Shown here one piece after another: positions 6,318 through 13,140 of a DNA stretch of 16,127 nt. A program made the position numbers and the translations under genes. The DNA is from Candidatus Kaiserbacteria bacterium. GTDB taxonomy: Bacteria; Patescibacteriota; Minisyncoccia; Phycocordibacterales; JABAAK01. The first letter of the stretch is position 1. Each line of letters opens with the position of its first letter. The stretch spans positions 1-16,127 of the forward strand of contig JABABE010000095.1 in assembly GCA_014238395.1 (NCBI GenBank). The letters run 5' to 3'. The notes beneath the pieces are model-generated. The model had not been told where the DNA came from, ran no database searches, and worked only from the letters and a program-made list of their open reading frames with translations.

Positions 6318-6650
6318 ATGCCTCTGTCGGGTAATTGCATTTTTTAAATGAGGAAAGTCCGGACACTCCCCGAGTAATCGGGAGCATGGTAGCGGGTAAC
6401 GCCCGTCCACCGCAAGGTGAGGGATGCGAGCAGAGACGCTCAAACTGAGAAGTGAGAGAGCCCCTAGTTGGGTTAGTTTGTGTGGCAACACACAAAGTGA
6501 AACGGCAAAATTCCTACCTGAGTGCAAGGCCGTACCCGCTTGTCTTTTATGGCAGGTTGGGAGTGCCGCACGAGGTGTTTGGCAACAAACATCCCAGATG
6601 AATAATTACCGCTTTTTAAGTACAGAATCCGGCTTACAGATTGAGGCATA
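6318..6650 (+). ncRNA. rnpB: RNase P RNA, bacterial type A-like
   Basis: Catalytic RNA that cuts the 5' leader from tRNA precursors. Conserved landmarks in order are GAGGAAAGUCCGG (6350-6362), a CAGAGA core element (near 6431-6436), GUGCAAGGCCGUACCC (from 6522), AGAUGAAUAAU (6596-6606) and CAGAAUCCGGCUUA (6623-6636). P1 closes the molecule: AUGCCUC (6318-6324) with GAGGCAU (6643-6649), possibly two pairs longer. P15 looks like a plain hairpin (CCCGCUUGUC with GGCAGGUUGGG, loop UUUUAU, 6535-6561) without an obvious GGU in the loop. The length of about 333 nt is in the normal range. murJ begins 8 nt after P1 with no terminator between, so the transcript probably continues into murJ. Ends are estimated to within a few bases. 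Confidence 0.95.
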
Positions 6651-6658
6651 AAATAAAA

Positions 6659-8308
6659 ATGAGAAAGAAAATAATAGAACTGTTAAATAGAAAACACGAT
6701 AACCCAAATATCATTGCATACCTAATAGGTTCTACTGCACTCGTATCTGCAGTACTAGGTCTGATTAGAAATAGACTGCTTGCCCATTTTATTGGGGCAG
6801 GGGAAACTCTGGATATTTATTTTGCTGCGTTCAAGATACCAGATTTTATATTTTTGTTCTCTACATCTTTTATATCCATTTTTGCCATACTTCCATTTTT
6901 TTCTGACAAAGAAAATGAATCAAAAGAATCCCTTAAAAAATTTATGGATTCGTGTTTTACCGTGTTTATAATAATTTTGATTTTAATCTCCACTATAACC
7001 TTTACAATATTGCCGTATTTAACAGAAAAACTTTTTTCTTTTGAGGGAGAGGCATTGAAAACTCTCATCTCTTTTTCTAGACTGTTTTTACTTCAAGTCA
7101 TCTTGCTTGCTGTGTCTACTTTTCTTTTATCTATAGTTCAGTCAAAACATAAATTCTTATCATACGCACTCTCACCAATTGTATACAATGCTGGTATATT
7201 GATGGGTGTTTTCGGATATCTGTTTTTTGGTCCATATGCGCTTGTTTTTGGTGTCATATTTGGGGCATTTTTGCATTTTGCATTACAAATACCGCCAATA
7301 GTAAAAGAAAAACTAATACCAAAATTATCAACAGGGGAAGGGTCTGGCAGAGATATTTTGAATGTGATAAAACACTCTTTTCCAAGAAGCTTATCAATCT
7401 CATTTGAGGCACTAAGTGCGGTAATTATCCTAGGGATCATGTCATCGATCGGGGTAGGTTCTATTACTGTCTTCTCACTTGCAGACGGTGTGTCAAAAGT
7501 GCCACTTATAGTCATAGGGATAAGTTATTCTGTCGCATCGTTTCCATTACTTTCAAAACATTTCTCTAGTGAAAGGTATGATGAGTTTATAAAATTATTA
7601 ACTCTGGTTTTGAAAAATGTTTTTCTACTAGCCATACCTACAGCCGTAGTCTTTTTCTTGCTAAGGTTTCAAATAATAAAAGTAATCATAGGCTCCACAG
7701 GATCGTTCGGACTTGAAAATCTAAAATTGACATCTGCTGCTTTTGGAATATTGGTTCCGGCAATCGTTACACAAAGCATAACCACTATTATCATTAGAGC
7801 TTTTTTTGCAGCCAAAAAAACACTAGTACCATTTTTAATTTCTCTAACAAAGTTTATATTCGTAATCACATCATCTGTTTTGTTTTTAAACCTATTCAAA
7901 TCTAATTCAGACATTAAATTTTTTATCACTAATTTTTTTGATGTACCAAGTATCCAAAACAACGAGATTTTATCAATATCCCTTGCTATAACCTTCACTG
8001 ATCTTGTTATTTTCTTTTTATCTCTTTTCTTGATACATCACATATTACATATAAAATTAAAAACATATTTTAAATCTCTATTAGAAAATATACTGGCGAC
8101 CATCTTGTTTGGTGTTGGTGTATACATATCATTGCTCTATTTGCCGATCTCCTCATCTACGATATTAAGTGCACTCGCACACGGTTTGTTATCTGGAATT
8201 TGTGGATTAGTGTTGTGGGGTGCTACACTTCATTTGTTTAAGAATAAAGAATATTTTAGCTTTAGAAACTCAATCATTTCTAAAATTAAAAAAATAAAAA
8301 TAATATGA
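6659..8308 (+). CDS. murJ: Lipid II flippase MurJ (MviN family)
   Basis: Polytopic inner-membrane flippase that moves lipid II for peptidoglycan synthesis. 549 residues from ATG 6659; an earlier TTG frame would begin inside the RNase P RNA and is rejected. About 14 hydrophobic segments run the whole length. Family-type features near the N-terminus are LVSAVLGLIRNRLLAHFIGAG followed by LDIYFAAFKIPDFIF, matching the conserved R..lla..fGag...DaF..A..iP pattern. Loop and termini are Lys/Arg-rich, and the last residues are KIKKIKII. It lies 8 nt after the RNase P RNA and overlaps lepA by ATGA. Its TGA stop is the only TGA used in the window. MurJ implies a peptidoglycan cell wall. Other MOP-superfamily exporters are possible but fit less well. 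Confidence 0.9.
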   Translation: MRKKIIELLNRKHDNPNIIAYLIGSTALVSAVLGLIRNRLLAHFIGAGETLDIYFAAFKIPDFIFLFSTSFISIFAILPFFSDKENESKESLKKFMDSCFTVFIIILILISTITFTILPYLTEKLFSFEGEALKTLISFSRLFLLQVILLAVSTFLLSIVQSKHKFLSYALSPIVYNAGILMGVFGYLFFGPYALVFGVIFGAFLHFALQIPPIVKEKLIPKLSTGEGSGRDILNVIKHSFPRSLSISFEALSAVIILGIMSSIGVGSITVFSLADGVSKVPLIVIGISYSVASFPLLSKHFSSERYDEFIKLLTLVLKNVFLLAIPTAVVFFLLRFQIIKVIIGSTGSFGLENLKLTSAAFGILVPAIVTQSITTIIIRAFFAAKKTLVPFLISLTKFIFVITSSVLFLNLFKSNSDIKFFITNFFDVPSIQNNEILSISLAITFTDLVIFFLSLFLIHHILHIKLKTYFKSLLENILATILFGVGVYISLLYLPISSSTILSALAHGLLSGICGLVLWGATLHLFKNKEYFSFRNSIISKIKKIKII

Positions 8309-10080
8309 AAGTAAGAAATTTTTCCATAATTGCACACGTAGATCACGGCAAATCAACACTTGCTGATCGTATGCTTGAAATAACAAACACAATCTCTAAG
8401 AGACAGATGCAAGAACAACTGCTTGATCAAATGGACCTAGAAAGAGAAAGAGGTATAACTATAAAGATGCAGCCGGTGCAGATAGAATACAAAAATCATA
8501 TATTAAATTTGATAGATACACCAGGACACACGGATTTTTCTTATGAAGTATCACGAGCATTAAGAGCTGTTGAAGGCGTGGTTCTTCTGATTGATTCTAC
8601 ACAAGGTGTTGAGGCTCAAACCTTCTCTGTATTACAAGAAGCAAGGGATGTTGGACTGGCGATAATTCCAGTTCTCTCGAAAATTGACTTTGACCACTCT
8701 AGAATAGAAGACATTTCAAAAGAAATAGTGGATCTGCTCGGATGTAAAAAAGAAGACATATTAAAAACTTCAGGGAAAACCGGAGAAGGTGTAGAAAACT
8801 TGCTTGATGAAATTATAAAAAGAATACCAGGGGCAAAGACAGAAGAAAATACAAAAACAAAAGGATTGATTTTTGATTTTTCTTATTCAGCTCACACTGG
8901 CGTGATAGCACATACAAGGATGTTTGACGGAAAAGTAAAAGCCGGTGATTCGTGTCTTTTCGTTGGTGTAGATAAAAAAATTCAAGTGAAAGAAGTTGGT
9001 TATTTTAAACCAGATATGCAAAAATCAGAGGAACTTGTCTGTGGGTCTATTGGTTACATAGTTACTGGCGTAAAGGAGCCTGGTTTTGCTATTGTTGGAG
9101 ACACAGTTGTTTCAAGTCTTGATAAATCTGAGGCACTCTCTGGATACAAAAAACTAGAGTCTGTTGTTTGGGCATCTGTCTTTCCGCAAGAGGGAGATGA
9201 GTTTAATAACCTATCGCGCGCACTTAAGGAACTGCACTTACGAGATGCATCTTTGTTCTTTGAGGAGGAGAGGTCTACTGTTTTAGGTAAAGGGTTTAGG
9301 TGTGGATTTTTAGGTATGCTTCATCTTGAGATAATAACTGAGCAAATAAAAAGAGATTTTGAAACAGAGATTATAGTCACCTCACCGAGTACTGATTATC
9401 AAGTAGTAAGAAAAGACGGGAAGACGGTCTTTGTATCCAATCCATCTCTTTTACCAGAAAAAAATGACTATTTAGAAATAAAAGAACCTTGGGTCTCATT
9501 GGAGATAATAACACCAGAATCAAAACTGGGAAATGTGGTCCAGTCATTGAATTCACATGAGGGGTTTATGTTAAACACCAATCAGTTTTCAAACGATCGA
9601 CTGCTTGTAAACGCAGAAATGCCACTAAGAGAAATGATGAGGGGGTTTTTCGATAATTTAAAAAACGACACTTCTGGTCACGCTTCTTTTTCATATAAAA
9701 GGATTGAATACAGAGAAGCACACATAACCAGGTTAGATGTGCTTATAGGTGAGGAGCCGTTTCCAGCATTTGCAAAAATTGTATCAAAAAACAATTCTGC
9801 AATAGAAGCAAAAAAATTAGCGGAATCTATCTTTAAACATTTGCCAAAACAGATGTTTCAAATAAAAATCCAAGTGAAAGGTGATGGAAAAATAATAGCT
9901 TCGAAAACTATTTCTGCTATGAAAAAAGATGTAACAGCAAAACTATATGGGGGTGATGTGACAAGAAAAATGAAACTAAAGGAGAAACAAAAGAAAGGAA
10001 AGAAAAAAATGAAAAACATAGGTACAGTGAAGGTGCCTCAGTCTGTGTTCTTAAAGGTTATGAAAGGGAATAATTCTTAA
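8305..10080 (+). CDS. lepA: Elongation factor 4 (LepA), with atypical G4 and G5 motifs
   Basis: Translational GTPase that remodels ribosomes during elongation or initiation. 591 residues, normal length. Seen: G1 AHVDHGKST (10-18), switch I RERGITIK (47-54), G3 DTPGH (71-75), then domains II, III and V, and the LepA-specific C-terminal domain with KDVTAKLYGGDVTRK and KEKQKKGKKKMKNIG, which separates LepA from EF-G. G4 reads SKID (125-128) instead of NKID, and G5 reads SGK (156-158) instead of SAK. These are unusual but conservative, and the rest looks intact, so I expect an active GTPase. It starts in the ATGA overlap with murJ, so translation is coupled; its stop overlaps a minus-strand micro-ORF. 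No Shine-Dalgarno site. Confidence 0.97.
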   Translation: MKVRNFSIIAHVDHGKSTLADRMLEITNTISKRQMQEQLLDQMDLERERGITIKMQPVQIEYKNHILNLIDTPGHTDFSYEVSRALRAVEGVVLLIDSTQGVEAQTFSVLQEARDVGLAIIPVLSKIDFDHSRIEDISKEIVDLLGCKKEDILKTSGKTGEGVENLLDEIIKRIPGAKTEENTKTKGLIFDFSYSAHTGVIAHTRMFDGKVKAGDSCLFVGVDKKIQVKEVGYFKPDMQKSEELVCGSIGYIVTGVKEPGFAIVGDTVVSSLDKSEALSGYKKLESVVWASVFPQEGDEFNNLSRALKELHLRDASLFFEEERSTVLGKGFRCGFLGMLHLEIITEQIKRDFETEIIVTSPSTDYQVVRKDGKTVFVSNPSLLPEKNDYLEIKEPWVSLEIITPESKLGNVVQSLNSHEGFMLNTNQFSNDRLLVNAEMPLREMMRGFFDNLKNDTSGHASFSYKRIEYREAHITRLDVLIGEEPFPAFAKIVSKNNSAIEAKKLAESIFKHLPKQMFQIKIQVKGDGKIIASKTISAMKKDVTAKLYGGDVTRKMKLKEKQKKGKKKMKNIGTVKVPQSVFLKVMKGNNS

Positions 10081-10184
10081 GCAGCAGTGTTATCTACTAG
10101 AAAATAGAGGTTAGAAAAAACTAAACTTAAAATCAATATAAAACTTATAATAGCAAGAATAATTTTGGATGTTCTTTTTTTCAT
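10077..10184 (-). CDS. Possible 35-residue single-pass membrane micro-protein
   Basis: Reading MKKRTSKIILAI and ending YFLVDNTAA-TAA, the frame gives a basic N-terminus, one hydrophobic helix (about 8-30) and a short tail. A minus-strand TATAAT (10198-10193) ends 8 nt before its ATG, the leaderless pattern seen elsewhere in the window. It fills the otherwise empty space between lepA and the gene at 10200, and its stop overlaps the lepA stop in a tail-to-tail arrangement. The opposite neighbour starts with the same codons (MKKR), which creates a palindrome. No family is recognised. A chance frame in AT-rich DNA cannot be excluded. The 119-nt gap after lepA holds nothing else I can support. Confidence 0.4.
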   Translation of the reverse strand: MKKRTSKIILAIISFILILSLVFSNLYFLVDNTAA

Positions 10185-10212
10185 ATAATATTATTATATA
10201 TGAAAAAAAGAA
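10172..10212. repeat. Perfect 15-bp inverted repeat across two divergent gene starts
   Basis: Arms 10172-10186 and 10198-10212 (ATATGAAAAAAAGAA and its complement) flank an 11-nt AT-only centre. Both arms contain an ATG and the first codons of a gene. Plus -10 TATAAT is 10184-10189, minus -10 is 10198-10193, so start points lie about 10 bp apart and the open complexes overlap. The stem is almost pure A/T. Confidence 0.7.
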
Positions 10213-10553
10213 AATTTAGTATATTTCCTGTATTGATTTTTTTTCCAGTGGCTGCTTTGTTTTTTGTAGCTACAATCATTGGTTTACCTAAAACAATAAG
10301 AGATTTCAAAAGCTCTCACAAGTATTTTTCTAATAAAGAGGATGATTTTGAACAAAGGAAGATAATAGTAGACGAACTCAAAGGTGTGAGGAAAAAAGGC
10401 TCGTTCAAAGAAGAAAGGTTTAGGCGTCTTGTTTTGGTTGAGGGAGATGAAGGTGAGTTTGTAGTAAAATTAAAGAACCTGAAAACAGATTATAACAAAG
10501 ACGATGTCTTTTCTCCTGAACTTGAAAGTTTTGATGTGCTAGATAGAGAATAG
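10200..10553 (+). CDS. Small membrane-anchored protein, unknown function
   Basis: 117 residues. Basic start MKKRKFS, one transmembrane helix at about 8-27 (FPVLIFFPVAALFFVATIIG), then a mostly charged soluble domain of about 90 residues, rich in Lys, Glu and Asp, ending FDVLDRE. If the basic N-terminus stays inside, the soluble part is outside the membrane. No known domain is recognised. -10 TATAAT (10184-10189) ends 10 nt before the ATG, so the mRNA leader would be only a few nt. The next gene's ATG is 13 nt past its stop but has its own -10 element overlapping the end, so the two may be transcribed separately. Confidence 0.75.
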   Translation: MKKRKFSIFPVLIFFPVAALFFVATIIGLPKTIRDFKSSHKYFSNKEDDFEQRKIIVDELKGVRKKGSFKEERFRRLVLVEGDEGEFVVKLKNLKTDYNKDDVFSPELESFDVLDRE

Positions 10554-10555
10554 TG

Positions 10556-10561
10556 TATAAT
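10556..10561 (+). promoter_or_regulatory. -10 element of the glutaredoxin-like gene
   Basis: GTGTATAAT, with the hexamer at 10556-10561, ends 5 nt before ATG 10567, so the start codon falls at or next to the predicted transcription start. Same TG-flanked form as at 4217, 11914 and 13301. Confidence 0.6.
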
Positions 10562-10566
10562 AGGGC

Positions 10567-10806
10567 ATGGAAAAAAAAGTAGAGATATATACATCACCAA
10601 CATGCCACTTTTGCAAAGAAATAAAAGATTTCTTCACATTTAACAAAATCAAATTCATAGAATACAATGTCCTTTCAGACTCTGAGAGGAGAAAAGAGCT
10701 TGTAGAAAGAAGCAACCAACTAGGAGTGCCGGTTACTTTTATAGATGGAGAAATGATCATTGGTTTTGAAGAAGAAAGATTGAAAGAGATTTTCGATATA
10801 AAATAA
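10567..10806 (+). CDS. Glutaredoxin/NrdH-like thiol-disulfide oxidoreductase
   Basis: 79-residue thioredoxin-fold protein. The active site is TSPTCHFCKEIKDFF with a redox pair Cys13/Cys16 (CHFC), and the conserved cis-proline loop GVPVTFIDGEMIIGF (53-67) follows. The length is typical of bacterial Grx/NrdH proteins. CHFC differs from the CPYC of glutaredoxins and the CVQC/CMQC common in NrdH, so the electron donor (glutathione or thioredoxin reductase) cannot be inferred. It could supply electrons to ribonucleotide reductase, MsrA/MsrB or others. tRNA-Arg follows 16 nt downstream on the same strand with no terminator, so the two may be cotranscribed. Confidence 0.88.
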   Translation: MEKKVEIYTSPTCHFCKEIKDFFTFNKIKFIEYNVLSDSERRKELVERSNQLGVPVTFIDGEMIIGFEEERLKEIFDIK

Positions 10807-10822
10807 CACACCGATACAAAAT

Positions 10823-10894
10823 CTCCCTGTAGTTCAACGGATAGAACAGACCCCTCCTAAGGGTCAGATGAAGGTTCGATTCCTTCTGGGGAGG
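10823..10894 (+). tRNA. tRNA-Arg, anticodon CCU (decodes AGG)
   Basis: 72-nt cloverleaf: acceptor CUCCCUG/UGGGGAG (two G-U pairs at the inner end), D-arm GUUC/GAAC with loop AACGGAUA, anticodon stem GACCC/GGGUC with loop CUCCUAA, T-arm GAAGG/CCUUC, discriminator G. First pair is C1-G72, unlike the G1-C72 of E. coli tRNA-Arg(CCU). CCA is not encoded. U36-A37 predicts t6A37. Confidence 0.92.
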
Positions 10895-10920
10895 CAGTAT
10901 AAAAAAAATAACTTTTGTTA

Positions 10921-10926
10921 TATAAT
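10921..10926 (+). promoter_or_regulatory. -10 element upstream of the gene at 10947
   Basis: TATAAT, 20 nt before the ATG at 10947, would start transcription near 10933 and leave a leader of about 14 nt without a Shine-Dalgarno site. No clear -35 is visible. Readthrough from tRNA-Arg is also possible. Confidence 0.5.
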
Positions 10927-10946
10927 AAACCTGTAAACAGAAATAT

Positions 10947-11252
10947 ATGTTTTTAAAAAAAGAAGAAAAAGACAGCAGAAAAGAGTTGGATGAAATTAGA
11001 GAGCTAGTTGAAAGTAATCATAAAATGTTAGTTTCTTCAGCAAGAGCAAAGAGGTTAAAGTTTTTAATAAAACTTATTATTTTGGGAGCTGTAGTATATT
11101 TTGTTTACTCTACGTACATAAAAATCACAGAAAAGCTTACTAACGTAAGATCTAATGTAGAAGAGAAGTTATCTTTAATTGATAGGGCGCAGGAGTTTGT
11201 AGAAAACTTTTTACCAAAACAAGAAGATCAAACAAAATCATTAGGACAATAA
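10947..11252 (+). CDS. Small single-pass membrane protein, unknown function
   Basis: 101 residues. The N-terminal third (about 3-35) is charged with heptad-like spacing (KKEEKDSRKELDEIRELVES), compatible with a coiled coil. One transmembrane helix follows at about 41-57 (IKLIILGAVVYFVYSTY), and a second amphipathic, charged region ends KQEDQTKSLGQ. No known family is recognised; topology and composition resemble small membrane-associated scaffold proteins, but no function follows. The TAA stop directly abuts the first base of tRNA-Phe with no spacer, so the gene and tRNA are surely on one transcript and tRNA 5' processing cuts right at the stop codon. Confidence 0.75.
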   Translation: MFLKKEEKDSRKELDEIRELVESNHKMLVSSARAKRLKFLIKLIILGAVVYFVYSTYIKITEKLTNVRSNVEEKLSLIDRAQEFVENFLPKQEDQTKSLGQ

Positions 11253-11326
11253 GCTTGGGTAGCTCAGTTGGTTAGAGCATTCGCTTGAAGAGCGAGGGGT
11301 CGTGAGTTCGAGTCTCACTCCAAGCA
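11253..11326 (+). tRNA. tRNA-Phe, anticodon GAA
   Basis: 74-nt cloverleaf: acceptor GCUUGGG/UCCAAGC, D-arm GCUC/GAGC, anticodon stem UUCGC/GCGAG with loop UUGAAGA, T-arm GUGAG/CUCAC with loop UUCGAGU, discriminator A. Position 37 is G, where E. coli tRNA-Phe has a modified A. CCA is not encoded. It starts at the base after the upstream stop codon; the convergent Hsp20 gene ends 12 nt downstream. Confidence 0.94.
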
Positions 11327-11337
11327 CAATAATATTA

Positions 11338-11907
11338 TTAACTCTTCTTTTTAATCTGTAGTTTTCTTTTCTTTTCTTTGTTTATTTTAGGCATAGTTAT
11401 CTTTAGTACACCTCTCTTTATTCCTGCTTCAGATTGATCGACTTCTATTTCTTCTGGAAGGTCAATGCTTCTTTTTAGGTATCCACAGAAAACTTCGTTT
11501 ACAATGTAAGAATCAGTTTGATCTCTTTCTTCAAGACACTTTTCAGTTGAAATGGTTATGTTGTTGTGAGTTATTGATATATCAACCTCATCAGGGTCTA
11601 TACCTGGTACAGGAGCTATGAGTTCAATTGAATCGCCGTTTTCTATCAAATCAATCTTTAATGTCGACTCTTCAATGTCCGTCATCCTTTCGTCATCTCG
11701 TGTGTCTTCTTCTTCGTATACATCTTGATCCTCCTCCTCTATATATTCGTCATCATCTGTCTGATCTTCGTGTTCGTAGTCTTCCATATCCTCATCTTCG
11801 TACTCGTATTCATCTTCTTCATAATAATCTTTTCTACCACGCATAAGTCGGTCTTTCATTTTTTCAAAAAAATCTCCGAAAATTTTTTTATCTTTTTTTC
11901 TTTTCAT
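11338..11907 (-). CDS. Hsp20 (alpha-crystallin) small heat shock protein with acidic N-terminal extension
   Basis: ATP-independent holdase chaperone. 189 residues from ATG 11907. The alpha-crystallin domain spans about 83-187: LKIDLIENGDSIELIAPVPG, DEVDISITHNNITIS, an insert with EVFCGYLKRSIDLPEEIE, and the signature GVLKITMP (166-173), with a C-terminal LQI as an IxI-type motif. The N-terminal arm is unusual: after a basic 25-residue start, residues 27-80 contain about 34 Asp/Glu and 7 Tyr in 54 residues, surely disordered. Most bacterial Hsp20 have a shorter hydrophobic arm. An upstream ATG (11925) overlaps the TATAAT and is rejected. A -10 hexamer ends 6 nt before the chosen ATG. It lies 42 nt after tsaD but has its own promoter; heat-shock control is unproven. 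Confidence 0.9.
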   Translation of the reverse strand: MKRKKDKKIFGDFFEKMKDRLMRGRKDYYEEDEYEYEDEDMEDYEHEDQTDDDEYIEEEDQDVYEEEDTRDDERMTDIEESTLKIDLIENGDSIELIAPVPGIDPDEVDISITHNNITISTEKCLEERDQTDSYIVNEVFCGYLKRSIDLPEEIEVDQSEAGIKRGVLKITMPKINKEKKRKLQIKKKS

Positions 11908-11913
11908 ATGTAC

Positions 11914-11919
11914 ATTATA
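11914..11919 (-). promoter_or_regulatory. -10 element deciding the Hsp20 start
   Basis: Minus-strand TTGTATAAT, with the hexamer at 11919-11914, ends 6 nt before ATG 11907. The alternative ATG 11925 lies upstream of the hexamer. I see no -35 of the sigma70 type and no CIRCE or other heat-shock operator. Confidence 0.65.
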
Positions 11920-11949
11920 CAACATAATATTTACAAACCGATTTGTGAA

Positions 11950-13128
11950 TTATGTGTTAAGCGTTTCGTCTAAGGAGAGGGTAGACTCTGCTTTCATAGA
12001 CTCTGCTGAGGCCGGTGCTCTTTTGCCATCCCAGATGTGTGCCAAAGCTATCATTATGGCATTATCTGTCGACAGGTCCTTTTGAGGTATGTATGTTTTT
12101 TTGTTTCCATCTGGATCACATTTTAAAACTGTTTCTTTCAGGGTGTTTTGTAAATATGTGTTGGCACTCACTCCACCGCCCAAAATAATACTTGAAACAT
12201 CATATTTTTGAAGAGCTTTTTTTACTTTATTTATTACAGAACTCACCGCCGCCTCTTCAAAACCCCTTGATATCGTGCATATGTGGTCTTCATCCAGTGT
12301 TTTCCCGTCAAATCCATCAACGTGTCTTTTTACAGCTGTTTTTAAGCCAGAAAAGGACAAATTTAAGTCGTTACTCAGCAGCATTGGCACTGTAAAACTA
12401 ACAGGAGACAAACCCCTCTTTCTTGCTGTTTCTGCTCGACACGCAACCTCAAAACCACCAGGAAACGGCAATCCCAGTATTCGACCGACCTTGTCATATG
12501 CTTCTCCTAGAGCATCATCTCTTGTCTCTCCTATGATTTCATACGAGTGAGGATCTTTTGAATAGACAAGTTCTGAGTGACCACCAGAGACAAGTACAGA
12601 AAGAGACGGAAAGCTAGGTGAACTGATAGCACCGTCTGAAAAAAGAGCTGATATAATGTGTCCTTTCATATGGTTAATACCAAACAACGGGACATCCCAG
12701 TAGTCTGATAGACTGCGAGCGAAATTTATTCCCACCCATAAAGCTGGTTCAAGACCAGGACCGTTTGTTACAGCGATGGCGTCTATTTGCGGTGGCTTTA
12801 TATTTGTAATTTCTTTTTTAAAATCAAAGAGAAGTTCTTTCTCTCTTGATAAATATTTCTCTACATTAGTTATCGATGAATTGTTTTTTTCTTTTTTAAA
12901 CATTCCTGCAGATTGTAGTACATCAAACAAAACAGGGCAGAGGTTTTTTTTGTGTTCTCTGACAGCAAGTGTGGGGTAGACACCTCCATACTTTGCATGT
13001 TCGTTAACTTGAGATATTAGCGAGTTGCCAAGTATCTTTACTTTTATCAAATCTTCTTTATTTCCATTTGATTCGGCTATACATATAGCTGTCTCGTCAC
13101 AACTTGTTTCTATGGCAAGTACTTTCAT
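11950..13128 (-). CDS. tsaD: tRNA t6A37 threonylcarbamoyltransferase subunit TsaD
   Basis: Transfers the threonylcarbamoyl group to A37 of tRNAs reading ANN codons, with TsaB and TsaE. 392 residues from ATG 13128. Seen: LAIETSCDETA (4-14), metal-binding His pair in NHMKGHI (153/157), VTNGPGLEP, VSGGHSELV, SFSGLKTAVK, GGGVSANTYLQ and STDNAIMIA. Compared with the common form there are about 30 extra residues at 76-113, a Lys/Asn-rich insertion between the VLQSAG helix and PPQIDAIAV. The frame is open upstream to 13155, but ATG 13128 gives the standard N-terminus and lies 6 nt after a TATGAT -10 element. The two t6A-type tRNAs at 3916 and 10823 are natural substrates. tsaB and tsaE are not in the window. 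Confidence 0.96.
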   Translation of the reverse strand: MKVLAIETSCDETAICIAESNGNKEDLIKVKILGNSLISQVNEHAKYGGVYPTLAVREHKKNLCPVLFDVLQSAGMFKKEKNNSSITNVEKYLSREKELLFDFKKEITNIKPPQIDAIAVTNGPGLEPALWVGINFARSLSDYWDVPLFGINHMKGHIISALFSDGAISSPSFPSLSVLVSGGHSELVYSKDPHSYEIIGETRDDALGEAYDKVGRILGLPFPGGFEVACRAETARKRGLSPVSFTVPMLLSNDLNLSFSGLKTAVKRHVDGFDGKTLDEDHICTISRGFEEAAVSSVINKVKKALQKYDVSSIILGGGVSANTYLQNTLKETVLKCDPDGNKKTYIPQKDLSTDNAIMIALAHIWDGKRAPASAESMKAESTLSLDETLNT

Positions 13129-13134
13129 ATATCT

Positions 13135-13140
13135 ATCATA
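13135..13140 (-). promoter_or_regulatory. -10 element of tsaD
   Basis: Minus-strand TATGAT, with 6 nt to ATG 13128, predicts a leaderless tsaD mRNA. It lies at the edge of the left arm of an inverted repeat whose right arm is at 13228-13239, so the same sequence exists facing the other way. Confidence 0.5.

Noticed and set aside
6255..6651. Frames on both strands inside the RNase P RNA
   Set aside because: They overlap conserved RNase P landmarks and resemble nothing known.
8305..8308. Possible UGA recoding (as in Gracilibacteria and SR1)
   Set aside because: murJ ends in TGA within ATGA; recoding would add only two residues, so this gene is not decisive, but no recognised gene contains an in-frame TGA. 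Standard code is the simpler reading.
11327..11340. AATAATATTATT palindrome after tRNA-Phe as a terminator
   Set aside because: The stem is only A/T, there is no loop of stable size and no proper T-run next to it.
11628..11973. Plus-strand hydrophobic frames opposite Hsp20
   Set aside because: The hydrophobic Leu/Ile/Phe runs are the complement of the Asp/Glu codons of the acidic arm.
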